From NCBI GenBank assembly GCA_028622995.1, contig JAJQJQ010000055.1:62001-126000 (forward strand): a stretch of DNA of 64,000 nucleotides, in the 5' to 3' direction. Origin of the DNA: Panagrolaimus kolymaensis. Lineage: Eukaryota; Nematoda; Chromadorea; Rhabditida; Panagrolaimidae. The number at the start of each line of letters is the position of its first letter. Position 1 is the stretch's first letter. Below the pieces are notes generated by a model. It searched no databases. It saw only the letters and a program-made list of their open reading frames with translations, and was not told the origin of the DNA. Positions 47,201 to 60,774 of the stretch are shown in pieces. The position numbers and the translations under genes are program-made.

Positions 47201-50200
47201 AATCCAAAACTTTTATTAACATAATTTTCTTCAACTATTTTTGCAATTTTTAAATCAAGAAAATAAAAAATATCACACATTTTTTATTGCCTTCGCAAAG
47301 ATTTAAAACAACATTTTTTAGAAATAACAGAAATTTAAATAAATATGCTTGCCATTATCATATCAATTACCGAAATCGAAAACTTTTATTAACATAATTT
47401 TCTTCAACTATTTTTGCAATTTTTCAATCAAGAAAATAAAAAATATCACACATCATGATTTTTTATTGCCTGGTCAAAGATTTAAAACAACATTTTTTAG
47501 AAATAATAGAAATTTAAATAAATATGCTTGCAATTATCGTATCAATTACCGAAATCGAAAACTTTTATGAACATAATTTTCTTCAACTATTTTTGCAAAT
47601 TTTCAGCTAAAAAAATAAAAAAAATTACACATCATGATTTTTTATTGCCTGGTCAAAGATTTAAAACAACATTTTTTAGAAATAATAGAAATTTAAATAA
47701 ATATGCTTGCCATTATCGTATCAATTACCGAAATCCAAAACTTTTATTAACATAATTTTCTTCAACTATTTTTGCAATTTTTCAGCTAAAAAAATAAAAA
47801 AAATTACACATCATGATTTTTTATTGCCTGGTCAAAGATTTAAAACAACATTTTTTAGAAATAATAGAAATTTAAATAAATATGCTTGCAATTATCGTAT
47901 CAATTACCGAAATCGAAAACTTTTATGAACATAATTTTCTTCAACTATTTTTGCAAATTTTCAGCTAAAAAAATAAAAAAAATTACACATCATGATTTTT
48001 TATTGCCTGGTCAAAGATTTAAAACAACATTTTTTAGAAATAATAGAAATTTAAATAAATATGCTTGCCATTATCGTATCAATTACCGAAATCCAAAACT
48101 TTTATTAACATAATTTTCTTCAACTATTTTTGCAAATTTTCAGCTAAAAAAATAAAAAAAATTACACATCATGATTTTTTATTGCCTGGTCAAAGATTTA
48201 AAACAACATTTTTTAGAAATAATAGAAATTTAAATAAATATGCTTGCAATTATCGTATCAATTACCGAAATCGAAAACTTTTATGAACATAATTTTCTTC
48301 AACTATTTTTGCAAATTTTCAGCTAAAAAAATAAAAAAAATTACACATCATGATTTTTTATTGCCTGGTCAAAGATTTAAAACAACATTTTTTAGAAATA
48401 ATAGAAATTTAAATAAATATGCTTGCCATTATCGTATCAATTACCGAAATCCAAAACTTTTATTAACATAATTTTCTTCAACTATTTTTGCAATTTTTCA
48501 GCTAAAAAAATAAAAAAAATTACACATCATGATTTTTTATTGCCTGGTCAAAGATTTAAAACAACATTTTTTAGAAATAATAGAAATTTAAATAAATATG
48601 CTTGCCATTATCGTATCAATTACCGAAATCCAAAACTTTTATTAACATAATTTTCTTCAACTATTTTTGCAATTTTTCAATCAAGAAAATAAAAAATATC
48701 ACACATCATGATTTTTTATTGCCTGGTCAAAGATTTAAAACAACATTTTTAATAAATAACAGAAATTTAAATAAATATGCTTGCCATTATCGTATCAATT
48801 ACCGAAATCGAAATCTTTTATTAACATAATTTTCTTCAACTATTTTTGCAATTTTTCAATCAAGAAAATAAAAAATATCACACATCATGATTTTTTATTG
48901 CCTGGTCAAAGATTTAAAACAACATTTTTTAGAAATAATAGAAATTTAAATAAATATGCTTGCCATTATCGTATCAATTACCGAAATCGAAATCTTTTAT
49001 TAACATAATTTTCTTCAACTATTTTTGCAATTTTTAAATCAAGAAAATAAAAAATATCACACATTTTTTATTGCCTTCGCAAAGATTTAAAACAACATTT
49101 TTTAGAAATAACAGAAATTTAAATAAATATGCTTGCCATTATCATATCAATTACCGAAATCGAAAACTTTTATTAACATAATTTTCTTCAACTATTTTTG
49201 CAATTTTTCAGCTAAAAAAATAAAAAAAATTACACATCATGATTTTTTATTGCCTGGTCAAAGATTTAAAACAACATTTTTTAGAAATAATAGAAATTTA
49301 AATAAATATGCTTGCCATTATCGTATCAATTACCGAAATCCAAAACTTTTATTAACATAATTTTCTTCAACTATTTTTGCAAATTTTCAGCTAAAAAAAT
49401 AAAAAAAATTACACATCATGATTTTTTATTGCCTGGTCAAAGATTTAAAACAACATTTTTTAGAAATAATAGAAATTTAAATAAATATGCTTGCAATTAT
49501 CGTATCAATTACCGAAATCGAAAACTTTTATGAACATAATTTTCTTCAACTATTTTTGCAAATTTTCAGCTAAAAAAATAAAAAAAATTACACATCATGA
49601 TTTTTTATTGCCTGGTCAAAGATTTAAAACAACATTTTTTAGAAATAATAGAAATTTAAATAAATATGCTTGCCATTATCGTATCAATTACCGAAATCCA
49701 AAACTTTTATTAACATAATTTTCTTCAACTATTTTTGCAATTTTTCAGCTAAAAAAATAAAAAAAATTACACATCATGATTTTTTATTGCCTGGTCAAAG
49801 ATTTAAAACAACATTTTTTAGAAATAATAGAAATTTAAATAAATATGCTTGCCATTATCGTATCAATTACCGAAATCCAAAACTTTTATTAACATAATTT
49901 TCTTCAACTATTTTTGCAATTTTTCAATCAAGAAAATAAAAAATATCACACATCATGATTTTTTATTGCCTGGTCAAAGATTTAAAACAACATTTTTAAT
50001 AAATAACAGAAATTTAAATAAATATGCTTGCCATTATCGTATCAATTACCGAAATCGAAATCTTTTATTAACATAATTTTCTTCAACTATTTTTGCAATT
50101 TTTCAATCAAGAAAATAAAAAATATCACACATCATGATTTTTTATTGCCTGGTCAAAGATTTAAAACAACATTTTTTAGAAATAATAGAAATTTAAATAA

Positions 50201-53200
50201 ATATGCTTGCCATTATCGTATCAATTACCGAAATCGAAATCTTTTATTAACATAATTTTCTTCAACTATTTTTGCAATTTTTAAATCAAGAAAATAAAAA
50301 ATATCACACATTTTTTATTGCCTTCGCAAAGATTTAAAACAACATTTTTTAGAAATAACAGAAATTTAAATAAATATGCTTGCCATTATCATATCAATTA
50401 CCGAAATCGAAAACTTTTATTAACATAATTTTCTTCAACTATTTTTGCAATTTTTCAGCTAAAAAAATAAAAAAAATTACACATCATGATTTTTTATTGC
50501 CTGGTCAAAGATTTAAAACAACATTTTTTAGAAATAATAGAAATTTAAATAAATATGCTTGCCATTATCGTATCAATTACCGAAATCGAAATCTTTTATT
50601 AACTTAATTTTCTTCAACTATTTTTGCAATTTTTCAATCAAGAAAATAAAAAATATCACACATCATGATTTTTTATTGCCTGGTCAAAGATTTAAAACAA
50701 CATTTTTAATAAATAATAGAAATTTAAATAAATATGCTTGCCATTATCGTATCAATTACCGAAATCGAAATCTTTTATTAACATAATTTTCTTCAACTAT
50801 TTTTGCAATTTTTCAATCAAGAAAATAAAAAATATCACACATCATGATTTTTTATTGCCTGGTCAAAGATTTAAAACAACATTTTTTAGAAATAATAGAA
50901 ATTTAAATAAATATGGTTGCCATTATCGTATCAATTACCGAAATCGAAATCTTTTATTAACATAATTTTCTTCAACTATTTTTGCAATTTTTAAATCAAG
51001 AAAATAAAAAATATCACACATTTTTTATTGCCTTCGCAAAGATTTAAAACAACATTTTTTAGAAATAACAGAAATTTAAATAAATATGCTTGCCATTATC
51101 ATATCAATTACCGAAATCGAAAACTTTTATTAACATAATTTTCTTCAACTATTTTTGCAATTTTTCAGCTAAAAAAATAAAAAAAATTACACATCATGAT
51201 TTTTTATTGCCTGGTCAAAGATTTAAAACAACATTTTTTAGAAATAATAGAAATTTAAATAAATATGCTTGCCATTATCGTATCAATTACCGAAATCGAA
51301 ATCTTTTATTAACTTAATTTTCTTCAACTATTTTTGCAATTTTTCAATCAAGAAAATAAAAAATATCACACATCATGATTTTTTATTGCCTGGTCAAAGA
51401 TTTAAAACAACATTTTTAATAAATAACAGAAATTTAAATAAATATGCTTGCCATTATCGTATCAATTACCGAAATCGAAATCTTTTATTAACATAATTTT
51501 CTTCAACTATTTTTGCAATTTTTCAATCAAGAAAATAAAAAATATCACACATCATGATTTTTTATTGCCTGGTCAAAGATTTAAAACAACATTTTTTAGA
51601 AATAATAGAAATTTAAATAAATATGGTTGCCATTATCGTATCAATTACCGAAATCGAAATCATTTATTAACATAATTTTCTTCAACTATTTTTGCAATTT
51701 TTCAATCAAGAAAATAAAAAATATCACACATCATGATTTTTTATTGCCTGGTCAAAGATTTAAAACAACATTTTTTAGAAATAATAGAAATTTAAATAAA
51801 TATGCTTGCAATTATCGTATCAATTACCGAAATCGAAAACTTTTATGAACATAATTTTCTTCAACTATTTTTGCAAATTTTCAGCTAAAAAAATAAAAAA
51901 AATTACACATCATGATTTTTTATTGCCTGGTCAAAGATTTAAAACAACATTTTTTAGAAATAATAGAAATTTAAATAAATATGCTTGCCATTATCGTATC
52001 AATTACCGAAATCGAAAACTTTTATTAACATAATTTTCTTCAACTATTTTTGCAATTTTTCAGCTAAAAAAATAAAAAAAATTACACATCATGATTTTTT
52101 ATTGCCTGGTCAAAGATTTAAAACAACATTTTTTAGAAATAATAGAAATTTAAATAAATATGGTTGCCATTATCGTATCAATTACCGAAATCGAAATCTT
52201 TTATTAACATAATTTTCTTCAACTATTTTTGCAATTTTTAAATCAAGAAAATAAAAAATATCACACATTTTTTATTGCCTTCGCAAAGATTTAAAACAAC
52301 ATTTTTTAGAAATAACAGAAATTTAAATAAATATGCTTGCCATTATCATATCAATTACCGAAATCGAAAACTTTTATTAACATAATTTTCTTCAACTATT
52401 TTTGCAATTTTTCAGCTAAAAAAATAAAAAAAATTACACATCATGATTTTTTATTGCCTGGTCAAAGATTTAAAACAACATTTTTTAGAAATAATAGAAA
52501 TTTAAATAAATATGCTTGCCATTATCGTATCAATTACCGAAATCGAAATCTTTTATTAACATAATTTTCTTCAACTATTTTTGCAATTTTTCAATCAAGA
52601 AAATAAAAAATATCACACATCATGATTTTTTATTGCCTGGTCAAAGATTTAAAACAACATTTTTTATAAATAACAGAAATTTAAATAAATATGCTTGCCA
52701 TTATCGTATCAATTACCGAAATCGAAATCTTTTATTAACATAATTTTCTTCAACTATTTTTGCAATTTTTCAATCAAGAAAATAAAAAATATCACACATC
52801 ATGATTTTTTATTGCCTGGTCAAAGATTTAAAACAACATTTTTTAGAAATAATAGAAATTTAAATAAATATGGTTGCCATTATCGTATCAATTACCGAAA
52901 TCGAAATCTTTTATTAACATAATTTTCTTCAACTATTTTTGCAATTTTTAAATCAAGAAAATAAAAAATATCACACATTTTTTATTGCCTTCGCAAAGAT
53001 TTAAAACAACATTTTTTAGAAATAACAGAAATTTAATTAAATATGCTTGCCATTATCATATCAATTACCGAAATCGAAAACTTTTATTAACATAATTTTC
53101 TTCAACTATTTTTGCAATTTTTCAGCTAAAAAAATAAAAAAAATTACACATCATGATTTTTTATTGACTGGTCAAAGATTTAAAACAACATTTTTTAGAA

Positions 53201-56200
53201 ATAATAGAAATTTAAATAAATATGCTTGCCATTATCGTATCAATTACCGAAATCGAAATCTTTTATTAACATAATTTTCTTCAACTATTTTTGCAATTTT
53301 TCAATCAAGAAAATAAAAAATATCACACATCATGATTTTTTATTGCCTGGTCAAAGATTTAAAACAACATTTTTTATAAATAACAGAAATTTAAATAAAT
53401 ATGCTTGCCATTATCGTATCAATTACCGAAATCGAAATCTTTTATTAACATAATTTTCTTCAACTATTTTTGCAATTTTTCAATCAAGAAAATAAAAAAT
53501 ATCACACATCATGATTTTTTATTGCCTGGTCAAAGATTTAAAACAACATTTTTTATAAATAACAGAAATTTAAATAAATATGCTTGCCATTATCGTATCA
53601 ATTACCGAAATCGAAATCTTTTATTAACATAATTTTCTTCAACTATTTTTGCAATTTTTCAATCAAGAAAATAAAAAATATCACACATCATGATTTTTTA
53701 TTGCCTGGTCAAAGATTTAAAACAACATTTTTTAGAAATAATAGAAATTTAAATAAATATGGTTGCCATTATCGTATCAATTACCGAAATCGAAATCTTT
53801 TATTAACATAATTTTCTTCAACTATTTTTGCAATTTTTAAATCAAGAAAATAAAAAATATCACACATTTTTTATTGCCTTCGCAAAGATTTAAAACAACA
53901 TTTTTTAGAAATAACAGAAATTTAAATAAATATGCTTGCCATTATCATATCAATTACCGAAATCGAAAACTTTTATTAACATAATTTTCTTCAACTATTT
54001 TTGCAATTTTTCAGCTAAAAAAATAAAAAAAATTACACATCATGATTTTTTATTGACTGGTCAAAGATTTAAAACAACATTTTTTAGAAATAATAGAAAT
54101 TTAAATAAATATGCTTGCCATTATCGTATCAATTACCGAAATCGAAATCTTTTATTAACATAATTTTCTTCAACTATTTTTGCAATTTTTCAATCAAGAA
54201 AATAAAAAATATCACACATCATGATTTTTTATTGCCTGGTCAAAGATTTAAAACAACATTTTTTATAAATAACAGAAATTTAAATAAATATGCTTGCCAT
54301 TATCGTATCAATTACCGAAATCGAAATCTTTTATTAACATAATTTTCTTCAACTATTTTTGCAATTTTTCAATCAAGAAAATAAAAAATATCACACATCA
54401 TGATTTTTTATTGACTGGTCAAAGATTTAAAACAACATTTTTTAGAAATAATAGAAATTTAAATAAATATGCTTGCCATTATCGTATCAATTACCGAAAT
54501 CGAAATCTTTTATTAACATAATTTTCTTCAACTATTTTTGCAATTTTTCAATCAAGAAAATAAAAAATATCACACATCATGATTTTTTATTGCCTGGTCA
54601 AAGATTTAAAACAACATTTTTTATAAATAACAGAAATTTAAATAAATATGCTTGCCATTATCGTATCAATTACCGAAATCGAAATCTTTTATTAACATAA
54701 TTTTCTTCAACTATTTTTGCAATTTTTCAATCAAGAAAATAAAAAATATCACACATCATGATTTTTTATTGCCTGGTCAAAGATTTAAAACAACATTTTT
54801 TAGAAATAATAGAAATTTAAATAAATATGGTTGCCATTATCGTATCAATTACCGAAATCGAAATCTTTTATTAACATAATTTTCTTCAACTATTTTTGCA
54901 ATTTTTAAATCAAGAAAATAAAAAATATCACACATTTTTTATTGCCTTCGCAAAGATTTAAAACAACATTTTTTAGAAATAACAGAAATTTAATTAAATA
55001 TGCTTGCCATTATCATATCAATTACCGAAATCGAAAACTTTTATTAACATAATTTTCTTCAACTATTTTTGCAATTTTTCAGCTAAAAAAATAAAAAAAA
55101 TTACACATCATGATTTTTTATTGACTGGTCAAAGATTTAAAACAACATTTTTTAGAAATAATAGAAATTTAAATAAATATGCTTGCCATTATCGTATCAA
55201 TTACCGAAATCGAAATCTTTTATTAACATAATTTTCTTCAACTATTTTTGCAATTTTTCAATCAAGAAAATAAAAAATATCACACATCATGATTTTTTAT
55301 TGCCTGGTCAAAGATTTAAAACAACATTTTTTATAAATAACAGAAATTTAAATAAATATGCTTGCCATTATCGTATCAATTACCGAAATCGAAATCTTTT
55401 ATTAACATAATTTTCTTCAACTATTTTTGCAATTTTTCAATCAAGAAAATAAAAAATATCACACATCATGATTTTTTATTGCCTGGTCAAAGATTTAAAA
55501 CAACATTTTTTAGAAATAATAGAAATTTAAATAAATATGGTTGCCATTATCGTATCAATTACCGAAATCGAAATCTTTTATTAACATAATTTTCTTCAAC
55601 TATTTTTGCAATTTTTAAATCAAGAAAATAAAAAATATCACACATTTTTTATTGCCTTCGCAAAGATTTAAAACAACATTTTTTAGAAATAACAGAAATT
55701 TAAATAAATATGCTTGCCATTATCATATCAATTACCGAAATCGAAAACTTTTATTAACATAATTTTCTTCAACTATTTTTGCAATTTTTCAGCTAAAAAA
55801 ATAAAAAAAATTACACATCATGATTTTTTATTGACTGGTCAAAGATTTAAAACAACATTTTTTAGAAATAATAGAAATTTAAATAAATATGCTTGCCATT
55901 ATCGTATCAATTACCGAAATCGAAATCTTTTATTAACATAATTTTCTTCAACTATTTTTGCAATTTTTCAATCAAGAAAATAAAAAATATCACACATCAT
56001 GATTTTTTATTGCCTGGTCAAAGATTTAAAACAACATTTTTTAGAAATAATAGAAATTTAAATAAATATGCTTGCCATTATCGTATCAATTACCGAAATC
56101 GAAATCTTTTATTAACATAATTTTCTTCAACTATTTTTGCAATTTTTCAATCAAGAAAATAAAAAATATCACACATCATGATTTTTTATTGCCTTCGCAA

Positions 56201-59200
56201 AGATTTAAAACAACATTTTTTAGAAATAACAGAAATTTAAATAAATATGCTTGCCATTATCGTATCAATTACCGAAATCGAAAACTTTTATTAACATAAC
56301 TTTCTTCAACTATTTTTGCAATTTTTCAATCAAGAAAATAAAAAATATCACACATCATGATTTTTTATTGCCTGGTCAAAGATTTAAAACAACATTTTTT
56401 AGAAATAACAGAAATTTAAATAAATATGCTTGCCATTATCGTATCAATTACCGAAATCGAAATCTTTTATTAACATAATTTTCTTCAACTATTTTTGCAA
56501 TTTTTCAATCAAGAAAATAAAAAATATCACACATCATGATTTTTTATTGCCTGGTCAAAGATTTAAAACAACATTTTTTAGAAATAATAGAAATTTAAAT
56601 AAATATGCTTGCCATTATCGTATCAATTACCGAAATCGAAATCTTTTATTAACATAATTTTCTTCAACTATTTTTGCAATTTTTCAATCAAGAAAATAAA
56701 AAATATCACACATCATGATTTTTTATTGCCTGGTCAAAGATTTAAAACAACATTTTTTAGAAATAATAGAAATTTAAATAAATATGCTTGCCATTATCGT
56801 ATCAATTACCGAAATCGAAATCTTTTATTAACATAATTTTCTTCAACTATTTTTGCAATTTTTCAATCAAGAAAATAAAAAATATCACACATCATGATTT
56901 TTTATTGCCTTCGCAAAGATTTAAAACAACATTTTTTAGAAATAACAGAAATTTAAATAAATATGCTTGCCATTATCGTATCAATTACCGAAATCGAAAA
57001 CTTTTATTAACATAACTTTCTTCAACTATTTTTGCAATTTTTCAATCAAGAAAATAAAAAATATCACACATCATGATTTTTTATTGCCTTCGCAAAGATT
57101 TAAAACAACATTTTTTAGAAATAATAGAAATTTAATTAAATATGCTTGCCATTATCGTATCAATTACCGAAATCGAAATCTTTTATTAACATAATTTTCT
57201 TCAACTATTTTTGCAATTTTTCAATCAAGAAAATAAAAAATATCACACATCATGATTTTTTATTGCCTTCGCAAAGATTTAAAACAACATTTTTTAGAAA
57301 TAACAGAAATTTAAATAAATATGCTTGCAATTATCGTATCAATTACCGAAATCGAAAACTTTTATGAACATAACTTTCTTCAACTATTTTTGCAATTTTT
57401 CAGCTAAAAAAATAAAAAAATTTACACATCATGATTTTTTATTGCCTGGTCAAAGATTTAAAACAACATTTTTTAGAAATAATAGAAATTTAAATAAATA
57501 TGCTTGCCATTATCGTATCAATTACCGAAATCGAAATCTTTTATTAACATAATTTTCTTCAACTATTTTTGCAATTTTTCAATCAAGAAAATAAAAAATA
57601 TCACACATCATGATTTTTTATTGCCTTCGCAAAGATTTAAAACAACATTTTTTAGAAATAACAGAAATTTAAATAAATATGCTTGCCATTATCGTATCAA
57701 TTACCGAAATCGAAATCTTTTATTAACATAATTTTCTTCAACTATTTTTGCAATTTTTCAATCAAGAAAATAAAAAATATCACACATCATGATTTTTTAT
57801 TGCCTTCGCAAAGATTTAAAACAACATTTTTTAGAAATAACAGAAATTTAAATAAATATGCTTGCAATTATCGTATCAATTACCGAAATCGAAAACTTTT
57901 ATGAACATAATTTTCTTCAACTATTTTTGCAATTTTTCAGCTAAAAAAATAAAAAAATTACACATCATGATTTTTTATTGCCTGGTCAAAGATTTAAAAC
58001 AACATTTTTTAGAAATAATAGAAATTTAAATAAATATGCTTGCAATTATCGTATCAATTACCGAAATCGAAAACTTTTATGAACATAATTTTCTTCAACT
58101 ATTTTTGCAATTTTTCAGCTAAAAAAATTAAAAATATCACACATCATGATTTTTTATTGCCTTCGCAAAGATTTAAAACAACATTTTTTAGAAATAACAG
58201 AAATTTAAATAAATATGCTTGCAATTATCGTATCAATTACCGAAATCGAAAACTTTTATGAACATAATTTTCTTCAACTATTTTTGCAATTTTTCAATCA
58301 AGAAAATAAAAAATATCACACATCATGATTTTTTATTGCCTTCGCAAAGATTTAAAACAACATTTTTTAGAAATAACAGAAATTTAAATAAATATGCTTG
58401 CAATTATCGTATCAATTACCGAAATCGAAAACTTTTATGAACATAATTTTCTTCAACTATTTTTGCAATTTTTCAGCTAAAAAAATAAAAAAATTACACA
58501 TCATGATTTTTTATTGCCTGGTCAAAGATTTAAAACAACATTTTTTAGAAATAATAGAAATTTAAATAAATATGCTTGCCATTATCGTATCAATTACCGA
58601 AATCGAAATCTTTTATTAACATAATTTTCTTCAACTATTTTTGCAATTTTTCAATCAAGAAAATAAAAAATATCACACATCATGATTTTTTATTGCCTTC
58701 GCAAAGATTTAAAACAACATTTTTTAGAAATAACAGAAATTTAAATAAATATGCTTGCCATTATCATATCAATTACCGAAATCGAAAACTTTTATTAACA
58801 TAACTTTCTTCAACTATTTTTGCAATTTTTCAGCTAAAAAAATAAAAAAATTTACACATCATGATTTTTTAAAGCTTTGATTAACTTCAAAAACAACATT
58901 TTTTAGAAATAATAGAAATTTAAATAAATATGCTTGCCTTTATCGTATCAATTACCGAAATCGAAATCTTTTATTAACATAATTTTCTTCAACTATTTTT
59001 GCAATTTTTCAATCAAGAAAATAAAAAATATCACACATCATGATTTTTTATTGCCTTCGCAAAGATTTAAAACAACATTTTTTAGAAATAACAGAAATTT
59101 AAATAAATATGCTTGCAATTATCATATCAATTACCGAAATCGAAAACTTTTATTAACATAACTTTCTTCAACTATTTTTGCAATTTTTCAGCTAAAAAAA

Positions 59201-60312
59201 TAAAAAAATTTACACATCATGATTTTTTATTGCCTGGTCAAAGATTTAAAACAACATTTTTTAGAAATAATAGAAATTTAAATAAATATGCTTGCCATTA
59301 TCGTATCAATTACCGAAATCGAAATCTTTTATTAACATAATTTTCTTCAACTATTTTTGCAATTTTTCAATCAAGAAAATAAAAAATATCACACATCATG
59401 ATTTTTTATTGCCTTCGCAAAGATTTAAAACAACATTTTTTAGAAATAACAGAAATTTAAATAAATATGCTTGCCATTATCATATCAATTACCGAAATCG
59501 AAAACTTTTATTAACATAACTTTCTTCAACTATTTTTGCAATTTTTCAGCTAAAAAAATAAAAAAATTTACACATCATGATTTTTTAAAGCTTTGATTAA
59601 CTTCAAAAACAACATTTTTTAGAAATAATAGAAATTTAAATAAATATGCTTGCCTTTATCGTATCAATTACCGAAATCGAAAACTTTCATTAACATAATT
59701 TTCTTCAACTATTTTTTCAATTTTTCAGCTAAAATAATAAAAAATATCACACATCATGATTTTTTAAAGCTTTGATTAACTTCAAAAACAACATTTTTTA
59801 GAAATAATAGAAATTTAAATAAATTTGCTTGCCATTATCGTATCAATTACCGAAATCGAAAACTTTTATGAACATAATTTTCTTCAACTATTTTTGCAAT
59901 TTTTCAGCTAAAAAAATAAAAAAAATTACACATCATGATTTTTTATTGCCTGGTCAAAGATTTAAAACAACATTTTTTAGAAATAACAGAAATTTAAATA
60001 AATATGCTTGCCATTATCGTATCAATTACCGAAATCGAAAATTTTCATTAACATAATTTTCTTCAACTATTTTTTCAATTTTTCAGCTAAAATAATAAAA
60101 AATATCACACATCATGATTTTTTAAAGCTTTGATTAACTTCAAAAACAACATTTTTTAGAAATAATAGAAATTTAAATAAATATGCTTGCCATTATCGTA
60201 TCAATTACCGAAATCGAAAACTTTTATTAACATAATTTTCTACCACTATTTTTGCAATTTTTTAGAATATTAAATCACTAAATCTCACATCATGATTTTT
60301 TTTGCCTTGACA
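44262..60312. repeat. 16-kb satellite array, 179-bp monomer with higher-order structure
   Basis: About 90 head-to-tail monomers. Each contains, in order, AAATATGCTTGCCATTATCG, TCAATTACCGAAATCGAAA, CATAATTTTCTTCAACTATT, a variable block, CACATCATGATTTTTTATTG, CAAAGATTTAAAACAACATT and AATAATAGAAATTTAAATA. The variable block defines types: TTTTTCAGCTAAAAAAAT (A), TTTTTCAATCAAGAAAAT (B) and a 173-bp type with TTTTTAAATCAAGAAAAT that lacks the CATGATT step (D). Further markers are TTAATAAATAAC versus TTAGAAATAATAG, and CCTGGTCAAAG versus CCTTCGCAAAG. D-type monomers recur 11 times between about 46.0 and 55.7 kb. Edges are degenerate: the first monomer (44262-44330) is internally deleted, and those at 58.86, 59.58, 59.76 and 60.12 kb have an AAAGCTTTGATTAACTTCAA replacement. 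The 75-codon open frames in each unit lack ATG and overlap in shifting frames. Confidence 0.97.
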
Positions 60313-60510
60313 TATTCCATAATAAAGAAGTTATGGGAATAACCGAAATAAAAAGAAAATTCGGATGTTGACAAAGTTTAAAAACAACGGTTTATTTATT
60401 AATTAGATAAAAAAATACAAACATATTCAAATTTATACAAATACAGAAATTATTACAATAAAACATAAAAAGGTAATTACATTTAAACAATTTATTACAA
60501 AAATTTACAG

Positions 60511-60690
60511 AAGAGGAAAATCCTTATTGAAAGTTGTGAGTTTTTTTATTCACGACTTTGTGATCGGGAAGAAACGGTTGAAATGAGGGAACCCTTATGG
60601 AGAATGTTTATCTTGGTTGATCAGAATTTTTTTTTTGAAGCTGATGATAAGAAATTGTTGGAAATATTCTTTTATGGGTCATGGATTTAA
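60511..60690 (+). pseudogene. Truncated Ulp1-like exon, inverted relative of the gene at 60775-61802
   Basis: After a TTTACAG acceptor, 60 codons are open on the plus strand: KRKILIESCEFFYSRLCDRE, then REPLWRMFILVDQN, EADDKKLLEIFFYGSWI and TAA. It parallels the neighbour's LEPIWRMCILDVSKN...KADDKKLLDSIKRFFRRWSGI, across what is an exon junction there, so it may derive from a spliced copy or from a paralogue without that intron. No other exons found. Confidence 0.5.
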
Positions 60691-60774
60691 AGCTGGACTT
60701 TCCTCCCCTGGAAACTATATATGATAAGGCTATGACAAACAATAAAAAAGTGAAAATCTTAAGAATAAAAACTA

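Noticed and set aside
44324..60056. Dozens of near-identical ~75-codon open frames in the satellite
   Set aside because: They begin at TTG rather than ATG, overlap each other in changing frames because 179 is not a multiple of 3, and variants change residues freely. They are a by-product of the repeat.
44262..60312. CRISPR-like array
   Set aside because: The repeat is contiguous 179-bp satellite without unique spacers, in an animal genome.
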